A DNA stretch of 64,000 nt from Pseudarthrobacter sp. NIBRBAC000502770 (GCF_006517815.1 NZ_CP041198.1:2542001-2606000), one strand, 5' to 3'. Numbered from the stretch's first letter, positions 8,207 through 18,158 are shown. The notes: a model not told the origin generated them from the letters alone. Translations and numbers: made by a program.

Positions 8207-9402
8207 GTCGCTTCGTAGCCATAACCGGGGTTCGGGACTTTGAGGCCCGAGTACGGGAGGCGGTATCAACTGCCCTCCATGGGGATCTGGAAACTCTCAG
8301 CCCGGCCATTCTGTCGGGAGGGCCAGAGGACGTATTCCGGCAGCTGACAGGGGCTCCGCCTGAGGTTCTGATCCTGGGACCAGGTGTCAGCGAAGAAGAC
8401 GCATTGAAACTGGCCACCGTCTTTGACCTCCAGTATCCGGAGATCAGCCTGCTCCTTGTCGCTGAGCCCTCCCCTGAGCTGGTGCTCCGGGCCATGCACT
8501 CAGGTATCAGGGACGTGTTGAAACCAGATATCGAGGTAAACGACCTACGGGTCCTGCTCGAACGGGCCTGCCTGGCATCTGCCAGCCGGCGGCGGGGAAT
8601 GTCGTTGCCCACGGACCCGGGGCAGGAACGGGGCCGGGTCATCGCCGTCATGTCGCCGAAGGGCGGGGTTGGCAAGACGACAGTCGCCACCAACCTCGCC
8701 GTGGGACTCGGCAAAGTAGCGCCAATGAGCGTCGTCCTTGTCGATCTGGACCTCCAGTTCGGGGATGTTGCATCCGGCTTGTTGCTCGAACCAGAGCACT
8801 CGATCACCGATGCCGTTCATGGCATTGCCTCCCAGGACTCCATGGTTCTCAAGGCATTCCTCACCGTTCACCCGGCCGGGATTTACGCGCTTTGCGCTCC
8901 CCGGACTCCGGCCGAAGCCGATTACATCACCGGCGAGCACGTGGGCCGGCTGCTCGAGCAACTGGCCAGTGAATTCAAATATGTGGTGGTGGATACCGCA
9001 CCGGGCCTGGGCGAGCACGTACTCGCCACGTTGGAACAGGCAACCGACGGGGTTTGGGTCTGCGGGATGGACGTTCCCAGTGTCCGCGGGTTACGAAAGT
9101 GCTTCGGAGTACTGAAGGAACTTCAACTGATGCCGCAGGGCCGGCACACCATCCTCAACTTTGCGGACCGCAAAAGCGGGCTGTCGGTCCAGGACGTGGA
9201 AGCCACCGTTGGCGTCCCGGTTGACGCTGTCATCCCCCGCTCCCGGACGCTCCCGTTTTCAACGAACCGCGGCATACCGGTCCTCCAAGCGTCGACCAGG
9301 GATGCGGCGGCCAAAGGGCTGAAGAAGCTCGTAGATCGGTTTGATCCCGAGTGGGTATCCTCCCCACGCACGAAACTGCACCGAAGGGTGGTTGTGTCAT
9401 GA
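8203..9402 (+). CDS. cpaE: CpaE/TadZ-like ATPase (cluster A)
   Basis: Encodes 399 residues from GTG 8203, coupled to the cpaB stop; the frame is open upstream but runs inside cpaB. Residues 1 to about 125 resemble an atypical receiver domain, as in TadZ. A MinD/ParA-like ATPase follows with a deviant Walker [11 protein letters not shown], at about 151-160, and a switch-type segment [17 protein letters not shown]. TadZ proteins place the pilus machine at a cell site. It overlaps cpaF by ATGA. Its paralogue in cluster B is closely similar. Confidence 0.9.
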   Translation: MSRFVAITGVRDFEARVREAVSTALHGDLETLSPAILSGGPEDVFRQLTGAPPEVLILGPGVSEEDALKLATVFDLQYPEISLLLVAEPSPELVLRAMHSGIRDVLKPDIEVNDLRVLLERACLASASRRRGMSLPTDPGQERGRVIAVMSPKGGVGKTTVATNLAVGLGKVAPMSVVLVDLDLQFGDVASGLLLEPEHSITDAVHGIASQDSMVLKAFLTVHPAGIYALCAPRTPAEADYITGEHVGRLLEQLASEFKYVVVDTAPGLGEHVLATLEQATDGVWVCGMDVPSVRGLRKCFGVLKELQLMPQGRHTILNFADRKSGLSVQDVEATVGVPVDAVIPRSRTLPFSTNRGIPVLQASTRDAAAKGLKKLVDRFDPEWVSSPRTKLHRRVVVS

Positions 9403-10871
9403 AACTCTCAGATAGGCTCGCTGGCTCTCAAGGCAATTCCGACCAGTCAAACGCCACAACGCCCAACGGCCGTACGCTGTCTGAAATGTCGAAGTCAGGC
9501 ACTCAGCCTGAAAGCACATCCTTTCCCCCGGCTGGTGCCCCTATTCCAGGTTCGTCGCTGGGCGGCAATCTCGCTTCTCCGCCTATTGATGCGCTGGCCG
9601 GGCTCAAACAAAGGGCTGCCCTGGCACTGTTTGATCGCCTCGGCACGCGCTTCGGCGACACGTCGTCGTCGGACGAGGAATTGCGGACCATAGCCGTCGA
9701 TGAACTGTCGTCAGTCATCGACGACGAGCAGGTGCCGCTGTCGCCCGAAGAGCGCCGCAGGCTCATCCGCGAAATTGCCGACGAAGTGATGGGGTATGGT
9801 CCCCTGCAGAAGCTGCTCGAAGACCCGTCCGTGACGGAAATTATGGTCAACAAGTACGACCAGATCTACATCGAGCGCAATGGCCACTTGAGCCTGACCG
9901 GATCACAATTCAGCTCTGACGACCACCTCCGAAAAGTAATAGACCGCATCGTTTCCAGGGTGGGCCGGCGCATCGATGAATCGTCGCCGCTGGTGGACGC
10001 CCGGCTTGAAGACGGTTCCCGCGTCAACGCGATCATCCCTCCACTGGCGGTCAACGGACCTTCGTTGACCATCAGGAAGTTCAGCCACGTACCCCTTACG
10101 GTCCGGAACCTCATCGACTGGGGCTCGTTGACCCCGGAGATGGCTGAATTGCTCAGTGCATGTGTGCAGGCCAGGTTGAACATCATCGTTTCCGGTGGAA
10201 CGGGTACAGGAAAAACCACCCTGCTCAACGTACTGTCATCCTTCATCCCCGAAGATGACCGCATCGTCACCATCGAGGACGCCGTGGAACTGCAACTGCA
10301 GCAGGAGCACGTTGTCCGCCTGGAAAGCCGGCCGCCGAATATTGAAGGAAAAGGCGCTGTCGGAATTCGGGAACTTGTCCGTAACTCCCTTCGCATGCGT
10401 CCCGACCGCATCATCGTCGGCGAGGTCCGGGGCGGCGAGTCCCTGGACATGCTGCAGGCCATGAACACAGGCCATGACGGATCGCTTTCAACGGTTCACG
10501 CCAATTCTCCCCGGGACGCCATCGCCCGTTTGGAGACTCTCGTCCTCATGGCTGGGATGGACCTGCCCCTGAGGGCTATCCGCGAACAGGTTTCCTCGGC
10601 AGTGGACCTCATCATCCAGGTCACCCGCCTGCGTGATGGCAGCCGCAGGGTCACGCACGTCACGGAAGTCCAAGGCATGGAAGGTGACATTGTCACCCTC
10701 CAGGACGCGTTCCTCTTCGACTACTCAGCCGGTGTTGACCAGCACGGGAGATTCCTGGGCAAGCCGATCCCCACGGGCATTCGCCCCAGGTTCCTTGACC
10801 GGTTCTCAGAGCTCGGCATCGGTGTCTCCCCAGCTGTATTCGGGGCCGCAGTTCCGGCCGGCAGGAGGTAG
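9399..10871 (+). CDS. cpaF: CpaF/TadA secretion ATPase (cluster A)
   Basis: Encodes 490 residues from ATG 9399, overlapping the cpaE stop. After a variable Ser/Pro-rich N-terminus of about 75 residues comes the conserved type II/IV secretion ATPase: [20 protein letters not shown], Walker [14 protein letters not shown] at about 265, and an aspartate-box/Walker B region around [17 protein letters not shown]. This hexameric motor powers pilus extension in the cytoplasm and works with the TadB and TadC membrane proteins encoded next. Confidence 0.95.
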   Translation: MKLSDRLAGSQGNSDQSNATTPNGRTLSEMSKSGTQPESTSFPPAGAPIPGSSLGGNLASPPIDALAGLKQRAALALFDRLGTRFGDTSSSDEELRTIAVDELSSVIDDEQVPLSPEERRRLIREIADEVMGYGPLQKLLEDPSVTEIMVNKYDQIYIERNGHLSLTGSQFSSDDHLRKVIDRIVSRVGRRIDESSPLVDARLEDGSRVNAIIPPLAVNGPSLTIRKFSHVPLTVRNLIDWGSLTPEMAELLSACVQARLNIIVSGGTGTGKTTLLNVLSSFIPEDDRIVTIEDAVELQLQQEHVVRLESRPPNIEGKGAVGIRELVRNSLRMRPDRIIVGEVRGGESLDMLQAMNTGHDGSLSTVHANSPRDAIARLETLVLMAGMDLPLRAIREQVSSAVDLIIQVTRLRDGSRRVTHVTEVQGMEGDIVTLQDAFLFDYSAGVDQHGRFLGKPIPTGIRPRFLDRFSELGIGVSPAVFGAAVPAGRR

Positions 10872-10875
10872 GCCG

Positions 10876-11817
10876 ATGGACTCGCCCTTGGTTTTCGCCG
10901 GTGCCATCAGTCTGTGCTTCGGCGCCCTGCTGGTCCTGGTGATAGTTGTCCTCAGGCCTCGGTACGCCGCCATTCCAATCCAACGCCGCAGGCCCGACGG
11001 ACAGCCGGACCCGTCCACACTGTCAAGATTTTCGGAGTCAGCGGCCAACGCGATGGGTGGCCTGATCGGGAAATCCGGCGGCCCCTACAGCCGCGAACTT
11101 CTCTACAACGCCGGCGTGAAAATGACGCCTGCAGAATTCAGCGCCTTCGTGGCCGCGGTGACCGTGGCTGTTGGCTTGCTGTCCAGCCTCGCCACTAACC
11201 TCGGACTCGGAATCCTACTGGCACTGGCGACGCCGTTCGTGGCCAGGTTGGTGCTCACAGTTCGAAGGGATAAGCGCCGGAGTAAATTCGATGCCCAACT
11301 GATTGGCACCATTCAAATGCTGATAGGCGGGTTGCGTGCCGGCCACAGCGTGATGAGGGCAATCGAAGCCGCAGCGAACGAGTCCGAGGCGCCCACATCA
11401 GAGGAACTGACCAGGATCGTCAACGAGACGCGAATCGGCAAAGATGCCCGGGAGGCTATCGATGACTCCGCCACTCGGATGGACAGCGAAGACTTCCGGT
11501 GGATTGGGCAGGCTATCCAGATTAATCGAGAAGTCGGCGGGGACCTCGCGGAGGTCCTGGACCAAGTGGCCGGCACGATACGTGAGCGTAGCGAAATCAA
11601 GGGCCACGTGCGGTCACTAAGCGCGGAAGGCAAGATGTCCGCTTACATCCTCATGGCGTTGCCGGTCGGGGTCGCGTTCTTCGTCGGAATGGTCAACCCG
11701 GGCTACTTGGACGTCTTTGTCCAGAAACCGATCGGCTGGTTCCTGCTGGGCCTCAGTGCCCTGATGTTCATCATCGGCGGCTTCTGGATGAGCCGCATTG
11801 TCAAGATCAAGTTCTAA
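10876..11817 (+). CDS. tadB: TadB-like type II secretion F-domain membrane protein (cluster A)
   Basis: Encodes 313 residues from ATG 10876, with AGGAGG at 10863-10868; longer in-frame starts lie within cpaF. Hydrophobic segments near the N-terminus and at the C-terminus flank a cytoplasmic F-domain with IGTIQMLIGGLRAGHSVMRAIEAAANE and the conserved INREVGGDLAEVLDQVAGTIRER. It is the inner-membrane platform that couples the CpaF motor to pilin insertion. Confidence 0.9.
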   Translation: MDSPLVFAGAISLCFGALLVLVIVVLRPRYAAIPIQRRRPDGQPDPSTLSRFSESAANAMGGLIGKSGGPYSRELLYNAGVKMTPAEFSAFVAAVTVAVGLLSSLATNLGLGILLALATPFVARLVLTVRRDKRRSKFDAQLIGTIQMLIGGLRAGHSVMRAIEAAANESEAPTSEELTRIVNETRIGKDAREAIDDSATRMDSEDFRWIGQAIQINREVGGDLAEVLDQVAGTIRERSEIKGHVRSLSAEGKMSAYILMALPVGVAFFVGMVNPGYLDVFVQKPIGWFLLGLSALMFIIGGFWMSRIVKIKF

Positions 11818-11826
11818 GGATCGAAC

Positions 11827-12711
11827 ATGACTCCAATCGCTTGGTTGATTATCGCCACAGTTATCCTTCCTCTCACGTATTTTGTGTGGTCGTGGGCCAC
11901 CCTGGACCGAAAAGGGGCCCTCGCCATCCGGGGAAACCTTGCGCGCGGATTCACCGTTGGCGGTCGCGAGGCCGGGCAGCAGGCTCCGATGCTCCTGGGA
12001 ATATCAAAACGACTTACGCCGGGAAGCTACGAGGCCAAACTGGACCACTGGCTGTCATTGGCCGGACGCCCGGCGTCCATGCCGCTGGATAAGTTGATCA
12101 TCTCTAAACCCTTGCTGTCCCTTGCGGGTGCGCTCGCGGGGATCGTCGTACTCTCCAACTCGTTTACTTCACTGAACATCGCAGTGGCGATCTTCATGAC
12201 AGTCTTCTTCTATTTCGTCCCGGACCTGCTGGTCTACAACAAGGCGATTAAGCGGCAGGAAGAGATTGAGCTGGAACTGCCCAACACCCTGGACCAAATG
12301 CTGATCTCTGTTGAAGCTGGGCTTGGCTTCGAATCGGCAATGGCCCGGGCAGGCTCCTATGGCGGAGGACCTCTGGCCCAGGAACTCGTGCGTACCTTGC
12401 AGGATATCCAGGTTGGCCGGCCCCGGCACGAGGCCTACGAAGCAATGGCGGCAAGGACTTCCGTGCCGGACTTGAAGGGTTTCGTAAGGGCCGTAGTACA
12501 GGCCGATAAATACGGTATCGGCATCGCCAAAGTCCTCCGTGCGCAGGCCAAAGATGCCCGCGTAAAACGTCGGCAGCGCGCAGAAGAGAAAGCGATGAAG
12601 CTCCCGGTCAAGGTTCTGTTCCCCCTGATCTTCTTCATCTTCCCCGTGCTGTTCATCGTTCTGCTGGGGCCCGCCGCGATCAACATCATCGAAGCCTTCA
12701 GCCGTGTTTGA
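11827..12711 (+). CDS. tadC: TadC-like type II secretion F-domain membrane protein (cluster A)
   Basis: Encodes 294 residues from ATG 11827 with AAGGA six bases upstream, nine bases after tadB. The F-domain motif NTLDQMLISVEAGLGFESAMAR is clear, with hydrophobic segments before it and at the C-terminus (LPVKVLFPLIFFIFPVLFIV). It pairs with TadB in the membrane platform. It is last gene of cluster A and is followed by a terminator. Confidence 0.9.
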   Translation: MTPIAWLIIATVILPLTYFVWSWATLDRKGALAIRGNLARGFTVGGREAGQQAPMLLGISKRLTPGSYEAKLDHWLSLAGRPASMPLDKLIISKPLLSLAGALAGIVVLSNSFTSLNIAVAIFMTVFFYFVPDLLVYNKAIKRQEEIELELPNTLDQMLISVEAGLGFESAMARAGSYGGGPLAQELVRTLQDIQVGRPRHEAYEAMAARTSVPDLKGFVRAVVQADKYGIGIAKVLRAQAKDARVKRRQRAEEKAMKLPVKVLFPLIFFIFPVLFIVLLGPAAINIIEAFSRV

Positions 12712-12748
12712 AAGAACCATATAACGCGCCCACCAGCGCCATCAGACC

Positions 12749-12785
12749 GGACCCCCTCGGCACCCAGAACCGAGGGGGTCCTTTT
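12749..12785 (+). terminator. Terminator of Tad cluster A
   Basis: A perfect 12-base stem (12749-12760 with 12770-12781), a nine-base loop and TTTT at 12782-12785. It is a textbook rho-independent terminator and shows that clusters A and B are separate transcription units. Confidence 0.93.
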
Positions 12786-12961
12786 GGCGTCCGCGAGCCA
12801 GCCCCAGCACAGGGAAGACACAGCAAAAGCGCAGGAAACGTGCATTCAGAAAAGGGTTTCCTCAGGATGTTGCAAGATCGGGTCAATGTCGGATCAAGCG
12901 TTGCTACTTTCGTTGAAGCGCTGGTACTGGGCCAGCCAATCCGTCTCGCTCAGGAGTCAAA

Positions 12962-13201
12962 ATGCTTTCTCTTTACACGAACCTCTCCGTCCGCCTTCGC
13001 AGCGAAAAGGGAGCCACCGCCGTTGAATACGGCATCATGGTCGCCCTCATTGCCGTCGTCATCATCGCCGCAGTAACGCTTCTCGGCGGCACGCTGAGCA
13101 CCATGTTCGAACAGGTCAAGTGCCAGGTCGGCGGCGGCGCGTGGACGGCCACTGCTCAGACTGCCACAACTGCTGCCACTGGCACCTGCGCGGCCAAATA
13201 G
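12962..13201 (+). CDS. flp: Flp-type pilin of cluster B, with cysteine-bearing C-terminal extension
   Basis: Encodes 79 residues from ATG 12962 with AGGAG six bases upstream. The prepilin motif EKG^ATAVEYGIMVALIAVVIIAAV is intact. Unlike the 64-residue pilins of cluster A, it ends with about 25 extra Ala/Thr/Gly-rich residues holding Cys54 and Cys76, which could form a disulfide loop on the pilus surface (inference). The 176-base gap after the cluster A terminator must hold its promoter; only a 7-base inverted repeat (12833-12839 with 12856-12862) stands out there. Confidence 0.92.
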   Translation: MLSLYTNLSVRLRSEKGATAVEYGIMVALIAVVIIAAVTLLGGTLSTMFEQVKCQVGGGAWTATAQTATTAATGTCAAK

Positions 13202-13316
13202 GGTCGCGCAGAATTTACTTGCGCCGCAAAAGCAAGAACGCTTCAAGTGGCGGCGGCAATATGCCGTCGCCACTAGATGTTCTCAAGCACTCTTGGTCAA
13301 CCGAAAGGTTTGGGTC

Positions 13317-13730
13317 ATGCCCAGGGCATCCGAACGAGGCGCGGCCGCAGTCGAGTTCGCGATCGTGGTGCCGGTCCTAATAACGCTCCTATTGGGGATT
13401 ATGGAATTCAGTCGCGTCTATAACGCTCAGGCTTCGCTTTCAGCCGCAGCCCGAGAGGCTGTCCGAGTTACGGCAATGGCTGATCGAACGGCTACGGCCC
13501 AGGCGGCTGCTCAAATAAACGCTAGAACGGCAGCCAAGAACACAGCCGTTTCTTTGCAACCAGGATTGCAGGACAGCGCCATCCAATTTGGCGCTGCGTG
13601 CCCTTCAACGATCCCTTCAGGAACAAGTCCGCAGACCACCGTCACCATTACGTACAGTCTGTCGACGCTTACGGGAATTGCCGGACCATTCACCCTGACC
13701 GCCAAAGGAGCCATGCTGTGCGGCGGCTAA
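13317..13730 (+). CDS. tadE: TadE-like pseudopilin (cluster B)
   Basis: I chose ATG 13317 (137 residues) because GAAAGG lies eight bases before it; a TTG at 13293 is also in frame. The signature ERG^AAAVEFAIVVPVLITLLLG carries the +5 glutamate, and FSRVYNAQASLSAAAREAVRV follows as in TadE proteins. Two cysteines (GAACPS and the terminal LCGG) sit at positions comparable to those in the cluster A protein. It is a minor pilus subunit processed by the shared prepilin peptidase. It overlaps tadG by 13 bases, exactly as in cluster A. Confidence 0.87.
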   Translation: MPRASERGAAAVEFAIVVPVLITLLLGIMEFSRVYNAQASLSAAAREAVRVTAMADRTATAQAAAQINARTAAKNTAVSLQPGLQDSAIQFGAACPSTIPSGTSPQTTVTITYSLSTLTGIAGPFTLTAKGAMLCGG

Positions 13731-14692
13731 ATCAGCGAAACACCCAGGCCAGTCCTGAACAGGGGGCTGTAAGCGTGCTCGTCGCCATCTCCCTTGTCGT
13801 GCTCCTGGGCTTCGCGGCCATCGCAGTGGATGTCAGCATGCTCTACGCGGAGCGAACGCAGCTTCGAAATGGGGCGGATGCAGCTGCGCTCGCGATTGCC
13901 CAAAAATGCGCCAAAAATGCCAAGGATTCAAACTGCTCCACTTCGGCGCCGTTGGCTTCAACCCTTGCCAACGGGAACGCAAATGATGGCATCAGCAACA
14001 TCAAGTCCATAGCCTTGGGATCATCGAATGGACCCGTCACAGTAACGGTTGGTGCCCAGGAGGCTGGCCACGCACCCAACCAGGTTTCATTGTTCTTCGC
14101 CAAAATTTTCGGCATCAAATCTGCTGAGGTCAACGCCACCTCGACCGCGGCATGGGGGACGCCTTCTAAAGGTCCCGCCATCCTGCCTTTGGCGGTGGCC
14201 TATTGCAAGCTCAACATTCCCCTTGATGGTTCAGTGGGTGCCGAACAGGTACTGGACCAACAGGCGAGAAGCTGTGGTGACACTCTTCCTGGCGGATTTG
14301 GCTGGCTTCCGACAGACCCCAAAACCTGTACCGTCACAGCCACAGCCGGGACATCCACCATGTCAGGTATTTGGTTCCCGGTTGACCCGGGAGCCAGCGC
14401 TCCCACTGGATGCCAAACAGCCGATTTCACCAAGGTGCAAGACCAGACCGTTCTTTTGCCTGTGTATGACGCTGCGACCGGGACCGGTTCAACCGGCCAG
14501 TATTACGTGAAGGGTTTTGCCGCCTTCCACGTCACCGGTTATCACTTTTCAAATTTCAGCTGGTCCACCGGCGGCAATGTCCAAAACAAGACGCTCCGCG
14601 GCTACTTCGTGAAGTTCGTGACCTTGTCCCAGGCCTTTGAACTTGGCAACGTCCCAAACTTCGGGGCTTCCATCGTGCGCCTCACCCCCTAG
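13718..14692 (+). CDS. tadG: TadG-like pilus assembly protein (cluster B)
   Basis: The start is taken as GTG 13718 (324 residues), giving VRRLNQRN, which lines up with MRRLGRSG of the cluster A protein and has AAAGGAG seven bases upstream; the frame is open further upstream but that lies within tadE. The N-terminal EQGAVSVLVAISLVVLLGFA and YAERTQLRNGADAAALAIAQ are the family hallmark. The extracytoplasmic part differs strongly from the cluster A paralogue apart from short motifs such as GGFGWL, so the two clusters may expose different surfaces. Confidence 0.82.
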   Translation: MRRLNQRNTQASPEQGAVSVLVAISLVVLLGFAAIAVDVSMLYAERTQLRNGADAAALAIAQKCAKNAKDSNCSTSAPLASTLANGNANDGISNIKSIALGSSNGPVTVTVGAQEAGHAPNQVSLFFAKIFGIKSAEVNATSTAAWGTPSKGPAILPLAVAYCKLNIPLDGSVGAEQVLDQQARSCGDTLPGGFGWLPTDPKTCTVTATAGTSTMSGIWFPVDPGASAPTGCQTADFTKVQDQTVLLPVYDAATGTGSTGQYYVKGFAAFHVTGYHFSNFSWSTGGNVQNKTLRGYFVKFVTLSQAFELGNVPNFGASIVRLTP

Positions 14693-14718
14693 CAAGAACC
14701 AAGATCCAGGAGCAGTCA

Positions 14719-15474
14719 GTGAAGTCTCGTATGTTGGCCGGTGTAGCAGCAGTAGTGCTGGCCATCATCGGAGCGATCCTTATCGTCACCTACGCCCAAG
14801 GCGCTGACCAGAGAGCGGTGGCTGACATGAATCCAACAAATGTCCTGGTGGTAACCAAGGCCGTTCCCGCCGGATCATCACTTGAAATCGTCAGGGCATC
14901 TGTGTCCCAGCAGCAACTACCGGGCACTGCTGTTGCCAAAACGGCCCTCAAAAACCTCGATGACTCCGCCGGCAAAGTGGCCGCCGTGGACCTGGTCCCT
15001 GGCGAGCAGCTCCTCGCCGAACGCCTGGTAGCCCCCGGTGACGTCAAGGCCCAGGGCGCAGTCCAGATCCCGGCAGGCCTCCAGGAAGTGACTTTCGAAC
15101 TGGAACCCAAGCGCGTGGTCGGCGGACGACTCAACGCCGGTGATCACGTGGGCATTGCCCTGATCTTCGCGGCGGGGGCAGACAAGGCCAAAGCAGGCGA
15201 CCCCACCACCCAGCTCACTATCCGCAAGGCACTGGTCACCGCCGTCCAGCGCGCTCCGCAGGCAACACCAAGCGCCAAGCCCACGGACGGTACCAATCCG
15301 CAGGACACCACCCTTCCTGAAGGTTCACTCATGGTCACAGTGGCGGTCAACGACATCGACGCCACCAAGATCATCTACTCCTCGAACAACGGTGACCTCT
15401 GGCTCACCAAGGAACCCCTCGACGCGCAGGACAACGGCGGCTTCATCGCCAGGAAGGACAACGTGTACAAATGA
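14719..15474 (+). CDS. cpaB: CpaB/RcpC-like pilus assembly protein (cluster B)
   Basis: Encodes 251 residues from GTG 14719. The N-terminus MKSRMLAGVAAVVLAIIGAI is close to that of cluster A, then come a SAF-like domain (VLVVTKAVPAGSSLEIV, LVPGEQLLAERLV) and a C-terminal region ending in NNGDLWLTKE. It is anchored by one membrane helix. The stop overlaps the cpaE start (ATGA). Confidence 0.86.
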   Translation: MKSRMLAGVAAVVLAIIGAILIVTYAQGADQRAVADMNPTNVLVVTKAVPAGSSLEIVRASVSQQQLPGTAVAKTALKNLDDSAGKVAAVDLVPGEQLLAERLVAPGDVKAQGAVQIPAGLQEVTFELEPKRVVGGRLNAGDHVGIALIFAAGADKAKAGDPTTQLTIRKALVTAVQRAPQATPSAKPTDGTNPQDTTLPEGSLMVTVAVNDIDATKIIYSSNNGDLWLTKEPLDAQDNGGFIARKDNVYK

Positions 15475-16664
15475 GCCGCTTCGTCCTCCTCTCCCCCAAC
15501 GGCGACTTCGACCAGAAGCTGCGCGCCGCCGTCGCCAACGGCCTGCGCGGCACCGTCCAGACCATCGCCAGCGACATCCTCCCCGCAGGTCCCGCGGAGC
15601 TGTTCGCCCTCCTCAACCAGGAACAGCCCGAGGTCCTCATCATCGGACCGGACGTTTCTTATGAAGAGGCGCTGCGGTTCGCCAAGGTATTCGACGTCCA
15701 GCTGCCTGGCCTCAGCCTGGTCCTGGTCAGCGACGTGGACCCCGACTACCTCCTCTACGCCATGCGCGCCGGCATCCGCGACATCCTGAGCCCGCAGGCC
15801 GACGCCGCGGAAATCAGGGTGCTGCTGGAGCGCGCCTGCCAGTCCTTCGCCACGCGCCACCGCGGCCCGGAGGCACAGCAGGCGGAGAGCGGCAGCGGCC
15901 TGGTCATCGGCGTCTTCTCCCCCAAGGGCGGCGTCGGCAAGACCACGCTGGCCACCAACATTGCCATCGGCCTTGGCCAGATCGCGCCCATGAGCGTGGT
16001 CATCGTGGACCTTGACCTGCAGTTCGGGGACGTCGCCTCCGGCCTCTACCTCAATCCGCAGCACACCGTCACTGACGCTGTCTCCCCTGCCGCCGCCCAG
16101 GACTCCCTGGTCCTGAAGGCCTTCCTCACGGTCCACCCGGCAGGCATCTACGCCCTGTGCGCCCCGCCCAACCCCGTGGACGCGGACCACATCACCCCGG
16201 AACAAATCGGCCACCTGCTGGAACAGCTGGCCCAGGAATTCCAGTATGTGGTCATCGACACCGCGCCCGGGATGCCCGAAATCGGCCTCGCCGCCATGGA
16301 ACAGTGCACCGACGTGGTCTGGGTCAGCGCCATGGACATCCCCAGCCTCCGCGGCCTCCGCTCCGGCCTTGAGGTCCTGCGCCAACTGGACATCATGCCC
16401 GAATCCCGCCACGTGGTCCTGAACATGGCCGACGCGAAATCCGGCCTGAACGTCAGGGATGTCGAATCCACCATCGGCGCGCCCGTGGACGTCAGCGTGC
16501 CCCGCTCCCGCGCCGTGGCCCTGTCCACCAACCGCGGCATCCCCGTCCTTCAGGAATCCAAGAAGGACCCCGCCGTCAAGAGCCTCCGCCAGCTGGTGGA
16601 GCGCTTCAACCCGGCATGGCGCACGCAGGCCCAGCGGAAACTTCACCGAAGGGTGGTCATCTGA
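15471..16664 (+). CDS. cpaE: CpaE/TadZ-like ATPase (cluster B)
   Basis: Encodes 397 residues from ATG 15471, coupled to cpaB. A receiver-like N-terminus precedes a MinD-type ATPase with [10 protein letters not shown] at about 149-158 and [18 protein letters not shown]. The C-terminal half (DVESTIGAPVDVSVPRSRAVAL) parallels the cluster A protein closely. It has a very strong preference for C- or G-ending codons, more so than the cluster A copy. The role is likely positioning of the pilus assembly machine. Confidence 0.9.
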   Translation: MSRFVLLSPNGDFDQKLRAAVANGLRGTVQTIASDILPAGPAELFALLNQEQPEVLIIGPDVSYEEALRFAKVFDVQLPGLSLVLVSDVDPDYLLYAMRAGIRDILSPQADAAEIRVLLERACQSFATRHRGPEAQQAESGSGLVIGVFSPKGGVGKTTLATNIAIGLGQIAPMSVVIVDLDLQFGDVASGLYLNPQHTVTDAVSPAAAQDSLVLKAFLTVHPAGIYALCAPPNPVDADHITPEQIGHLLEQLAQEFQYVVIDTAPGMPEIGLAAMEQCTDVVWVSAMDIPSLRGLRSGLEVLRQLDIMPESRHVVLNMADAKSGLNVRDVESTIGAPVDVSVPRSRAVALSTNRGIPVLQESKKDPAVKSLRQLVERFNPAWRTQAQRKLHRRVVI

Positions 16665-18148
16665 TGAAACTCTCCGAACGCATCAACGCGGTCCAGTCGC
16701 GCAACCAGGCGTCGGGCACCGCGCTGCTGGAGCCGCCCCGCCCGGCCCCCGCGCCTTCGCCTTCCCCCTCGGAAAGCACGGAGCGGCACCAGCCGGCGCA
16801 CGGCGCCGTCGTGCATTCAACGCACGACGCCGGCACCTCCTTGGTGCCCACGGCACCCCGGGTGGATGTCTTCGCAGCCATGAAGGACAGGGCGGCCACC
16901 GCACTGTTCGAACGGATGGGGACGCGCTTCAACGACGCAGCCGTAAGTGAACGGGAACTGCGGAGCACCGCCAAGGAAGAACTCACCCGCATCGTCGACG
17001 CCGAGCAGGTGCCGCTGACCCCGGAGGAACGCACCCGCCTGGTCCAGGACGTTGCCGACGACGTGCTGGGCTACGGCCCGCTCCAGCGCCTCCTGGACGA
17101 TCCCGCCGTCACCGAAATCATGGTCAACCGCATGGACCAGATCTATGTGGAACGCAAAGGCAAGCTGACGCTCACCGAGTCGCGCTTCAGCTCCGAGGAG
17201 CACCTGCGCAAGGTCATCGAACGGATCGTGTCCAAGGTAGGCCGCCGCATCGATGAGTCCTCCCCGCTGGTGGATGCCCGCCTGGAGGACGGTTCCCGTG
17301 TAAACGCGGTCATTCCGCCGCTGGCCGTCGGCGGCTCGTCGCTGACCATCCGAAAGTTCAGCAAAACCCCGCTGACCGTCCGCAACCTCATCGACTTCGG
17401 AACGCTCACGCCGGAAATGGCCGAGCTGCTGAACGCCTGCGTCAAGGCCAAGCTGAACATCATCGTCTCCGGCGGTACCGGCACGGGCAAGACCACACTG
17501 CTGAACGTCCTGTCCTCCTTCCTGCCGCACGACGAACGCATCGTCACCATCGAGGACGCCGTGGAACTGCAGATCCAGCAGGAACATGTGGTCCGGCTGG
17601 AAAGCCGCCCTCCGAACACCGAGGGGAAGGGCGAAGTCACCATCCGCGAGCTCCTCCGCAACTCCCTCCGTATGCGCCCGGACCGGATCGTGGTGGGCGA
17701 GGTCCGCGGCGGTGAATCGCTGGACATGCTCCAGGCCATGAACACCGGCCACGACGGCTCCCTCTCCACCGTGCACTCCAACTCGCCCCGCGATGCCGTG
17801 GCCCGCCTGGAAACCCTGGTGCTCATGGCCGGGATGGACCTGCCGCTGCGCGCCATCCGCGAACAGATCGCCTCCGCCGTGAACCTCATCGTCCAGATCT
17901 CCCGGCTCCGCGACGGCTCCCGCCGGATCACCCACGTCACGGAGGTCCAGGGCATGGAAGGGGACATCGTCACCCTCCAGGACGCCTTCATCTTTGACTA
18001 CTCGGCAGGCGTTGACGCGCAGGGCCGGTTCCTGGGCCGGCCCGTAGCCACCGGCATCCGTCCCCGCTTCATCGACCGGTTCGAGGACCTGGGCATCCAC
18101 GTGTCACCCGCGGTGTTTGCGACGCCGCTGGGTCCGGGCTCAAAGTAG
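16664..18148 (+). CDS. cpaF: CpaF/TadA secretion ATPase (cluster B)
   Basis: Encodes 494 residues from ATG 16664, sharing one base with the cpaE stop (TGATG). Apart from a divergent Pro/Ser-rich N-terminus, it is highly similar to the cluster A ATPase over its whole length, with GYGPLQRLLDDPAVTEIMVN, Walker [14 protein letters not shown] at about 269, and [16 protein letters not shown]. It is the motor of the second Tad system. Confidence 0.95.
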   Translation: MKLSERINAVQSRNQASGTALLEPPRPAPAPSPSPSESTERHQPAHGAVVHSTHDAGTSLVPTAPRVDVFAAMKDRAATALFERMGTRFNDAAVSERELRSTAKEELTRIVDAEQVPLTPEERTRLVQDVADDVLGYGPLQRLLDDPAVTEIMVNRMDQIYVERKGKLTLTESRFSSEEHLRKVIERIVSKVGRRIDESSPLVDARLEDGSRVNAVIPPLAVGGSSLTIRKFSKTPLTVRNLIDFGTLTPEMAELLNACVKAKLNIIVSGGTGTGKTTLLNVLSSFLPHDERIVTIEDAVELQIQQEHVVRLESRPPNTEGKGEVTIRELLRNSLRMRPDRIVVGEVRGGESLDMLQAMNTGHDGSLSTVHSNSPRDAVARLETLVLMAGMDLPLRAIREQIASAVNLIVQISRLRDGSRRITHVTEVQGMEGDIVTLQDAFIFDYSAGVDAQGRFLGRPVATGIRPRFIDRFEDLGIHVSPAVFATPLGPGSK

Positions 18149-18158
18149 GGACGGGCCC

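Noticed and set aside
12712..12961. A second prepilin peptidase gene for cluster B
   Set aside because: The gap has only a terminator and the pilin 5' region; no membrane aspartyl protease motif is present in cluster B.
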